A stretch of DNA of 6,380 nucleotides, from the NCBI GenBank assembly GCA_021800645.1, contig JAJYYT010000121.1, positions 1-6,380 on the forward strand. The letters are read 5' to 3'. The notes beneath the pieces are model-generated. The model did no database searches. It had not been told where the DNA came from and saw only the letters and a list, made by a program, of their open reading frames with translations. Position 1 is the first letter of the stretch. Every line of letters starts with the position of its first letter. This document shows positions 1 through 5,218 of this stretch, piece by piece. The DNA comes from Actinomycetes bacterium. GTDB taxonomy: Bacteria; Actinomycetota; Acidimicrobiia; Acidimicrobiales; RAAP-2. A program made the translations under genes and the position numbers.

Positions 1-1
1 C

Positions 2-247
2 GGCACCGGTCACTCCGAGGCCATCGTGACCGCCGACCTGTCGGCGGCCGACCGGTTCGTGCGCGAGGTGGACGCTGCCGCCGTGCTCGTTAACGCGTCG
101 ACCCGCTTCGTCGACGGGGGGGAGCTGGGCCTCGGTGCAGAGGTGGGCATCTCCACCCAGAAGCTGCACGCGCGCGGGCCGATGGGCCTGCGCGAGCTCA
201 CGTGCGCGAAGTGGGTCGTGCGCGGCGAGGGGCACGTCCGCTCGTGA
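2..247 (+). CDS. proA: Glutamate-5-semialdehyde dehydrogenase (gamma-glutamyl phosphate reductase), C-terminal part
   Basis: This is the last 81 codons of proA; the start and the catalytic cysteine lie left of the window. ProA is the cytoplasmic enzyme that reduces gamma-glutamyl phosphate to glutamate-5-semialdehyde with NADPH, the second step of proline synthesis. The visible stretch carries the highly conserved family C-terminus: the HSEAIVT segment, [16 protein letters not shown], the glycine-rich [14 protein letters not shown] block and [14 protein letters not shown], ending in [10 protein letters not shown]. The frame is open from base 2 to the TGA at 245-247. That stop overlaps the preferred GTG start of the next gene (GTGA, 244-247), so proA is probably translationally coupled to the MoxR/VWA pair. 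A run of seven G at 116-122 is in frame and does not disrupt the gene. Confidence 0.97.
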   Translation, partial: GTGHSEAIVTADLSAADRFVREVDAAAVLVNASTRFVDGGELGLGAEVGISTQKLHARGPMGLRELTCAKWVVRGEGHVRS

Positions 248-1170
248 GCGAGCACGAAGGTGCGGCGCGGGCAGCGTCCGCCCGGGTGGTCGCCCGCGCC
301 GGGCGGGCGCATCTCGAGTCGATCGGCCGCGTGCGCGAGGGGCTCGCGTCCGTCGGCTACGTCGCCGACGAGGCCATCGCGGGTGTCGTCTACCTCGCCG
401 ATCGGCTCGACAAGCCGGTGCTCGTCGAGGGGCCCGCGGGGACCGGGAAGACGCAGCTCGCGAAGTCGGTGGCGACGATGACCGGCAGCCGGCTCATCCG
501 GCTCCAGTGCTACGAGGGCCTCGACGAGTCGAAGGCGCTCTACGAGTGGAACTACCGCAAGCAGCTCCTGCGCATCCAGGCGGAGCAGCGGTCGGCCACC
601 TGGGAGCAGCTCGAGGAGGACATCTTCTCCGAGGACTTCCTGCTCACGCGCCCCCTTCTCGAGGCGATCCGGGCGCCGGATCCGGCCGTGCTCCTGGTCG
701 ACGAGGTCGACCGGGTCGAGCTGGAGACCGAGGCGCTGCTCCTCGAGGTGCTCTCCGAGTACCAGGTCTCCATTCCCGAGCTCGGCACCGTGCGCGCGAC
801 GCAGGTGCCGATGGTCTTCCTCACCTCCAACAACACCCGCGAGCTCTCCGAGGCGCTGAAGCGTCGTTGCCTCTACCTCCACGTCGACTACCCGAGCCTC
901 GAGCGCGAGCGGGACATCGTGCGCAGCCGGGTGCCGGGGATCTCGCACGAGCTGGCGGACCAGATCGCGCGCATCGTGCGGTCCCTTCGCAGCCTGGAGC
1001 TTCGCAAGGCCCCCTCGGTCTCCGAGACTCTGGACTGGGCGCGCACCCTCGTGGTGCTCGGCATCGAGTCCGTCGACGCGGCGGTCGCGCGTGACACCCT
1101 GCACGTCCTTCTCAAGTACCAGCGGGACATCGAGCGGGCGGCCAAGGAGCTGCTGGCCGCCGACGGCTGA
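244..1170 (+). CDS. MoxR-family AAA+ ATPase (CoxD-like)
   Basis: A 308-residue AAA+ ATPase of the MoxR family, cytoplasmic ring-forming ATPases that work with a VWA partner as chaperone-like factors for enzyme maturation. Walker A is GPAGTGKT (residues 63-70), Walker B is VLLVDE (149-154), and sensor 1 is in FLTSNN (192-197), followed by the [11 protein letters not shown] segment with candidate arginine-finger residues. The [10 protein letters not shown] region after Walker A resembles the CoxD type, whose prototype helps assemble the Mo/Cu centre of CO dehydrogenase. The chosen GTG at 244 overlaps the proA stop by 4 bp, and a GAGGGG stretch lies about 11 bases upstream. The longer in-frame GTG at 202 would run 46 bp into proA, and a shorter start at 286 is also possible. 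The VWA gene follows after 5 bp. The family is secure; the client protein is unknown. Confidence 0.93.
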   Translation: MSEHEGAARAASARVVARAGRAHLESIGRVREGLASVGYVADEAIAGVVYLADRLDKPVLVEGPAGTGKTQLAKSVATMTGSRLIRLQCYEGLDESKALYEWNYRKQLLRIQAEQRSATWEQLEEDIFSEDFLLTRPLLEAIRAPDPAVLLVDEVDRVELETEALLLEVLSEYQVSIPELGTVRATQVPMVFLTSNNTRELSEALKRRCLYLHVDYPSLERERDIVRSRVPGISHELADQIARIVRSLRSLELRKAPSVSETLDWARTLVVLGIESVDAAVARDTLHVLLKYQRDIERAAKELLAADG

Positions 1171-1175
1171 GCCCG

Positions 1176-2615
1176 GTGCTCGAGCTCCTCTCGGGCTTCG
1201 TCGCCGAGCTGCGGGCCGGCGGCCTCCCCGTGTCGCTGACCGAGCACCTCGACGCGGCGGAGGCGGTCCATCACGTGCCGCTCGAAGACCGCGACGCTCT
1301 CAAGTCCGCGCTCGGGGCCACCCTGGTGAAGTCCGGCGCGCACTGGCCTGCATTCGAGACGGCCTTCGAGATCTACTTCGCGTCGCGCCACGCGCCGGTC
1401 GCAGCGGGGAGCGGACCGGGTGACGGACGGGAGCCGGCCCCGGACGGTCGAGGAGGGCGCGACCCGGCGACCGGGGAGGGGCTCGGTCCGGCCAGCGGAG
1501 GAGCGGGGGAGGCGATGACCCGGCAGGAGCTCGCCGACCTGCTGCAGCGCGCGATGCGCAGCGGCGACCGGGCACTGGGTGCCGCCGTGGCACGCCAGGC
1601 GGTCGACCGGTACGCCTCGATCGAGGCCGGTCGCCCGGTCGGCGGCACCTACTACCTGTACCGCACGCTGCGCCACCTCGACCTCGACGCGCTCTTCGAC
1701 CGCCTGCTCGCCGCGGAACGCGAGGAGCAGCAGCTGACTCCGCTCGAGGAGCGTCTCGTCGCCGACGAGTACCGGGCACGGATCGCAGGGCTCCGCCGCG
1801 CGATCGAGGGGGAGATCCGCCGGCGCCTCGTGGCCGACCGAGGTGCCGGAGCGCTGGCGCGGTCCGTCAGGCGGCCGCTGCCCGAGGACGTCGATGTGAT
1901 GCACGCGACGCCCGAGGAGCTCGCTGCGCTGCACCGGGCGCTCCATCCGCTCTCGCGCAAGCTGGCTGTCCGCCTCGGCCGCAGGCGACGGCACCGCCGC
2001 AGGGGACCGCTCGACTTCCGCGCGACGGTGCGCCACTCGCTGTCGACCGGGGGAGTGCCCGTGGAGCCGCGCTTCCGCCACCCGCACCCTTCGAAGCCGG
2101 AGATGTTCGTGATCGCCGACATCTCCGGGTCCGTCGCGTCGTTCGCCCGCTTCACGCTGCAGCTGCTCCACGCGATCAGCACCCAGTTCTCGAAGGTGCG
2201 CAGCTTCGTGTTCGTCGACGGCGTCGACGAGGTGACGCGGTTCTTCGAACGCGCGGAGGATCCGTCCCTCGCCGTGCGGCGCATCACCACCGAGGCGGAC
2301 GTCGTCTGGATGGACGGTCACTCCGACTACGGACACGCCCTCGGCGAGTTCGATCGGCGTTGGGGCGAGGAGGTCACGTCGCGCGCCACCGTGCTCGTGC
2401 TCGGCGACGCGCGCAACAACTACCACGCATCCGGCGCGTGGGTCCTCGAGCAGCTCCAGCACCAAGCACGGCACGTCTACTGGCTCAACCCGGAGCCCCG
2501 CCAGTACTGGGGATCGGGGGACTCGATCGTCGACGAGTACGCGGTGCACTGCGATGCCGTCGTGGAGTGCCGCACGCTCCGCCAGCTCGAGGCGTTCGTC
2601 TCCGGGCTCGACTGA
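1176..2615 (+). CDS. VWA domain-containing protein, CoxE-like
   Basis: A 479-residue partner protein of the upstream AAA+ ATPase. The N-terminal part (about 1-69) is helical and begins LLSGFVAELRAGGLPVSLTEH, a typical start for this family. A Gly/Pro/Asp-rich, probably disordered linker covers about 70-113. A helical middle region leads to an arginine-rich strip (about 266-276) just before the VWA fold. The metal-ion-dependent adhesion site is visible as DISGS (315-319), with S383 in GHSDYG and D411 in VLGDARNN as the likely other ligands, so metal binding looks intact. There is no signal peptide or membrane segment. Related pairs (CoxD/CoxE, NorQ/NorD, CbbQ/CbbO, RavA/ViaA) use the VWA subunit to link the ATPase to its client. 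GTG 1176 is 5 bp after the ATPase stop; no good ribosome-binding site is visible, which fits coupling. The client is unknown. Confidence 0.9.
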   Translation: MLELLSGFVAELRAGGLPVSLTEHLDAAEAVHHVPLEDRDALKSALGATLVKSGAHWPAFETAFEIYFASRHAPVAAGSGPGDGREPAPDGRGGRDPATGEGLGPASGGAGEAMTRQELADLLQRAMRSGDRALGAAVARQAVDRYASIEAGRPVGGTYYLYRTLRHLDLDALFDRLLAAEREEQQLTPLEERLVADEYRARIAGLRRAIEGEIRRRLVADRGAGALARSVRRPLPEDVDVMHATPEELAALHRALHPLSRKLAVRLGRRRRHRRRGPLDFRATVRHSLSTGGVPVEPRFRHPHPSKPEMFVIADISGSVASFARFTLQLLHAISTQFSKVRSFVFVDGVDEVTRFFERAEDPSLAVRRITTEADVVWMDGHSDYGHALGEFDRRWGEEVTSRATVLVLGDARNNYHASGAWVLEQLQHQARHVYWLNPEPRQYWGSGDSIVDEYAVHCDAVVECRTLRQLEAFVSGLD

Positions 2616-2617
2616 CG

Positions 2618-3307
2618 ATGGGCGGGGACGGAGCGCCCGACCCAGACGGGTCGCCCGACCTCGTGACGACGCGTGTCGTCCTCGTGCGCCATGGGGAGGC
2701 AGTCTGCAACGTCGACGGCGTGGTCGGCGGGTTGCGGGGCTGCACCGGGCTGACGGCAGTGGGCGCAGCGCAGGTGCGCACGCTCGCCGATCGGCTGGCA
2801 CGCACCGCCGAGCTGGGCGCGGTCGACGCGCTGTATGCCTCGCGCCTGCCCAGGGCGATCGAGACCGCACAGATCCTCGCTTCTCGCCTGCTCGGGCGCG
2901 CGGGGGAGCGGTTGGCGGTCTCGGCCGACTGCTCCCTGTGCGAGCTGCACCCGGGGGAGGCGGACGGGCTGAGCTGGGCGGAGCTCGCAGCACGCTTCGA
3001 CGCTCCCGAAGGTGACGCGGACCTTGATTCGGCCCTCGCGCCGGGGGCCGAGAGCTGGCGGGAGTTCGTCGACCGGGCGTCGAGCGCGGTCGCGGGGCTG
3101 GCCGATCGCCACCGGGGGCAGACGGTCGTGGTCGCCACGCACGCCGGGGTGATCGAGTCGACCGTCCTCCGGCTCCTCCCTGTGGACCGGGCTGTGGGGC
3201 GGCTCGGCCTGCACCCGGGTCACGCGTCCCTCACGGTGTGGGTGCGCGCGCACGGGCGTTGGGTCCTCGAGCGCTACAACGACCAGACCGCCGGGCCTAC
3301 CGCCTGA
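2618..3307 (+). CDS. Histidine phosphatase family protein (phosphoglycerate mutase-like)
   Basis: A 229-residue member of the histidine phosphatase superfamily, which uses a phospho-histidine intermediate. The RHG motif is at R24-H25-G26 (nucleophile H25). SRLPRA holds R76, a likely phosphate-pocket arginine. E109 in the CELHPGEADG segment is the probable acid/base, and the second catalytic histidine is H175 in ATHAGVIES. All core residues are therefore present. Substrates in the family range from sugar phosphates to alpha-ribazole phosphate, and I cannot choose from sequence alone. In mycobacteria a relative in the same broad proA-nadD region (Rv2419c, recalled from memory) acts on glucosyl-3-phosphoglycerate, but close resemblance is not evident. 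ATG 2618 lies 2 bp after the VWA stop, indicating an operon. GTG 2663 would also keep the whole domain and drop an acidic, disordered-looking 15-residue leader. Confidence 0.9.
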   Translation: MGGDGAPDPDGSPDLVTTRVVLVRHGEAVCNVDGVVGGLRGCTGLTAVGAAQVRTLADRLARTAELGAVDALYASRLPRAIETAQILASRLLGRAGERLAVSADCSLCELHPGEADGLSWAELAARFDAPEGDADLDSALAPGAESWREFVDRASSAVAGLADRHRGQTVVVATHAGVIESTVLRLLPVDRAVGRLGLHPGHASLTVWVRAHGRWVLERYNDQTAGPTA

Positions 3308-3352
3308 CGGCGGTCGTGCAGCGAGGGCGGCGGTGATCCAGCGCGCCGAGCA

Positions 3353-3377
3353 CGGCGAGGTCGGCTACCGCTCGCCG
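3353..3377. terminator. Hairpin between convergent genes, candidate bidirectional terminator
   Basis: In the 79-bp gap between the stops of the convergent phosphatase and secreted-protein genes, CGGCGAG (3353-3359) pairs perfectly with CTCGCCG (3371-3377). The inner CGG (3362-3364) pairs with CCG (3368-3370) around a CTA loop. This gives a 10-bp, almost all-GC stem with a two-base bulge (GT). No T-run follows on either strand, so it is not a classic intrinsic terminator. U-tract-less hairpins are reported as terminators in actinobacteria. Its role here is inferred from position. Confidence 0.45.
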
Positions 3378-3386
3378 CCAAGGCGA

Positions 3387-5087
3387 TCAGCACGCGTAGT
3401 CGTTGTCGAAGCGCGTTGTGAGATCGCCCGCCGTGTACGAGTATGTGGGCGAGCTGTACTGCACGAGGTCGAGCGGCCCCGAAGGCAGGTCCGGGTGCGC
3501 TGTGCGGACCTCGAGGCACACTGTCGCGGGCGCCGCCTTGGCCCAGTCCGCCGCCCAGAGGGGGATCGACGGCCGGAATGTGCCGTTGATTGTTGTCCAT
3601 TCGTGAGGGCTCGTGTACACGCCGACTGTGTTGATGCCTGCTGCGTTCCGCAGGGCGTCGACGGCTCCCTCGACGGTCGACCGGTTGGCCAGTGCTGTCG
3701 AGGTCCAGCTTGTCTGGCCGCCGACGACGCTCCGCTCGACGTCGAGCCACCACGGCACTGTGGCCCGTGTCCCGAGGACCGACCGGGCGGTCGCGTAGTC
3801 CGTCGACGCCTCGACGTAGCCGTAGTTGCACGCGGTGGGTGACGGCGCTGTGCTGCAGCCCGGCTCCGCGGTGCTCGACGTCCCGGATATCAAGAAGATG
3901 TAGAGCTCGAGGCCGCCACCGGCCCATGTCGCCTCCCGAGCCAGGCACGGGTTGGGGTATGTGGTCCCCCATCCGTCCACTTCGACGACGCCGATGGAGT
4001 GGGGGTTCGGAGGGAACCCTGTGCACTGGTAGTTAGAGACGTCGTAGCCGAAGCTGCCGGACTGGAACGATGCGCTGGTGGCGACTCCGGTGCCCTGCCC
4101 GGTGGCGATGCCCACCACCGGCGCTGTGACGCTCTCGGGCGCCGACCCCCAGTAATGGGCTGTCCCGAAGCTCGTGACGCCACCGTTGGCGTTGGCCAGC
4201 CAGTACCCGTTGCCGTCGTAGAGCGAGGACATGCCCACGATCGGGTAGCGGTCAGGGATGCCGCCGAGCGACCCGTAGAAGTGCGACCCGCCCGCCTTGC
4301 CGAACGTGAAGATCCCCCCGTCGCCTGCGACCAGCCAGTAGCCCTGGCCTGTGGGCATCGTCGACATGCCCACGATCGGGCTGGCCAGCTGCATGCTGCC
4401 CGTCGAGCCGAAGAACGCGGCGTTGCCGAACGTGAAGATGCCGCCGTCGGAGGCAACGAGCCAGTACCCGCCGCCTGTGCTCGTGGGCGTCATGCCCACG
4501 ATCGGCTTGTTGAGCCAGTGCCCGCCCATCGAGCCGTAGAACCTCGCGTCGCCGAACGTGAAGATGCCGCCGTCGGAGGCCACGAGCCAGTAGCCGTGGC
4601 CGTCGGGCGTCGAGGCCATGCCCACGATCGGCTCGTTGAGGTGGATGCCGCCCGTAGATCCGTAGAACCTCGCGTCGCCGAACGTGAAGATGCCGCCGTC
4701 GGAGGCCACGAGCCAGTACCCCTCGCCTGTGGGCATCGAGGCCATGCCCACGATCGGCTTGTTGAGGTGCTCGCCGGCCATTGTGCCGTACTGCGGGGCG
4801 CCACCGAACGCGTAGACCTTCCCGTTGCTCGCGTCCATCCAGTAGGCGGTGTGCGAGGGAGGGATTGTCGTCGGGGGCGGGGTGATCGGCTGGGCGCTCT
4901 CCCCGTGCGGCGGCGGCGCGGTGGTGGTCGTCGTGCCGCCCGCCACCGGGGCTGTCGCCGCGCCGGCTGCCGGAACGGCCAGGGCTGCCGGGATGCCGAG
5001 CGCGCACAAGCCGAACGCCACGGCGAGCCATCGGGACGGACGCGTGCGCATGCCAGGAGCGCGGGTGAAGCAGCGACGGGGTCCCAT
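3387..5087 (-). CDS. Secreted protein: six propeller-like repeats plus C-terminal GH25-like (lysozyme-like) domain
   Basis: A 566-residue exported protein. Residues 1-45 are an Arg-rich n-region, a hydrophobic core (LAVAFGLCALGIPAALA) and Ala-rich possible cleavage sites. Residues 46-79 are a Thr/Pro-rich linker. Six repeats follow (82-334), five of 40-42 residues and one of 45, with consensus YWLVASDGGIFTFGDA, FYGS, PIVGM; they resemble beta-propeller blades. Residues 345-566 resemble GH25 muramidases or DUF1906-type glycoside-hydrolase-like domains: D349 in GYDVSNYQC, D449 and E451 in WWLDVE, YTSPHEW, PLWAADW, QYSS and the terminal FDNDYAC. The acidic catalytic positions seem retained, so cell-wall glycan cleavage is plausible but unproven. 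Six cysteines (355, 381, 411, 420, 524, 566) all lie in this domain and may form disulfides. ATG 5087 is supported by the adjacent promoter; ATG 5051 would give a more ordinary 554-residue precursor. Threonine codon use is anomalous, with 24 of 59 ACA. Confidence 0.85.
   Translation of the reverse strand: MGPRRCFTRAPGMRTRPSRWLAVAFGLCALGIPAALAVPAAGAATAPVAGGTTTTTAPPPHGESAQPITPPPTTIPPSHTAYWMDASNGKVYAFGGAPQYGTMAGEHLNKPIVGMASMPTGEGYWLVASDGGIFTFGDARFYGSTGGIHLNEPIVGMASTPDGHGYWLVASDGGIFTFGDARFYGSMGGHWLNKPIVGMTPTSTGGGYWLVASDGGIFTFGNAAFFGSTGSMQLASPIVGMSTMPTGQGYWLVAGDGGIFTFGKAGGSHFYGSLGGIPDRYPIVGMSSLYDGNGYWLANANGGVTSFGTAHYWGSAPESVTAPVVGIATGQGTGVATSASFQSGSFGYDVSNYQCTGFPPNPHSIGVVEVDGWGTTYPNPCLAREATWAGGGLELYIFLISGTSSTAEPGCSTAPSPTACNYGYVEASTDYATARSVLGTRATVPWWLDVERSVVGGQTSWTSTALANRSTVEGAVDALRNAAGINTVGVYTSPHEWTTINGTFRPSIPLWAADWAKAAPATVCLEVRTAHPDLPSGPLDLVQYSSPTYSYTAGDLTTRFDNDYAC
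4086..4844 (-). repeat. Six tandem coding repeats, unit mostly 126 bp (42 residues)
   Basis: On the minus strand the units start at 4844, 4718, 4592, 4466, 4340 and 4205, corresponding to protein residues 82, 124, 166, 208, 250 and 295. The string CGAACGTG recurs on the plus strand at 4301, 4427, 4553 and 4679, exactly 126 bp apart. Units 2-4 are most alike. Unit 5 has three extra residues (KAGGSH segment) and units 1 and 6 are degenerate. Units 2 and 3 share a perfect 59-bp segment. The spacing and protein pattern suggest the blades of a propeller fold rather than a non-coding array. Confidence 0.92.
4534..4718. repeat. Perfect 59-bp direct repeat pair (4534-4592 and 4660-4718)
   Basis: The two copies are identical over 59 bases, including codons for FTFGDARFYG and the preceding YWLVASDGGI, and differ immediately on both sides (G/T on the left, G/C on the right). 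They are one repeat unit (126 bp) apart, so recombination or slippage between them would remove or add exactly one blade without a frameshift. Confidence 0.93.
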
Positions 5088-5096
5088 CCCGGCCGA

Positions 5097-5124
5097 ATTC
5101 TAACCATCGGCGCCCACATGGCAA
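5097..5124 (-). promoter_or_regulatory. Candidate housekeeping-type promoter for the secreted-protein gene
   Basis: Reading the minus strand, TTGCCA (5124-5119; five of six matches to TTGACA) is followed after 16 bp by TAGAAT (5102-5097; TANNNT pattern). This AT-rich patch stands out in the GC-rich surroundings. Transcription would be expected to begin around 5091-5089, only a few bases before the ATG at 5087, giving an essentially leaderless mRNA. No Shine-Dalgarno sequence precedes 5087 or the alternative ATG at 5051. The rest of the 131-bp gap (5088-5218) shows no further gene or convincing terminator. Confidence 0.45.
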
Positions 5125-5218
5125 GGGACACGCGCAAAACGAGCGCCGAGCAGGGCTGTTCGCGCGCGCGGCGCCAGCCGGGCTCGCGATGGGCGAACGT
5201 CTGCGTGACGGCGCCGTG

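Noticed and set aside
10..1104. A 364-codon minus-strand open frame opposite proA and the ATPase
   Set aside because: It is antisense to clearly conserved ProA and MoxR sequence and shows no family motif.
244..2615. Direct assignment of the ATPase/VWA pair to CO dehydrogenase maturation
   Set aside because: No CO dehydrogenase subunit gene is visible, and CoxD/CoxE-like pairs occur widely without that enzyme.
888..2993. A very long open frame (701 codons) on the minus strand across the ATPase, VWA and phosphatase genes
   Set aside because: It is antisense to three well-supported genes, is rich in Arg, Pro and Ala with no recognisable domain, and is the usual by-product of high G+C at third codon positions.
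4301..4719. Regularly spaced repeats resembling a CRISPR or satellite array
   Set aside because: The 126-bp period is a whole number of codons, the spacers are themselves coding and related, and the translated repeat is a known-looking protein blade.
5004..5006. Cys28 in the hydrophobic signal region as a lipoprotein site
   Set aside because: The preceding residues (FGL) do not match a lipobox and the cysteine lies in the middle of the hydrophobic core with typical Ala-rich cleavage positions after it.
5058..5087. RRCF near the N-terminus as a Tat twin-arginine signal
   Set aside because: The motif lacks the usual hydrophobic residue after F and is about 15 residues from the hydrophobic core; ordinary Sec export is more likely.
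5208..5217. Palindrome ACGGCGCCGT just after the DAHP synthase stop as a terminator or operator
   Set aside because: It is only 10 bp with no loop and no T-run, and such GC palindromes are expected by chance at this composition.
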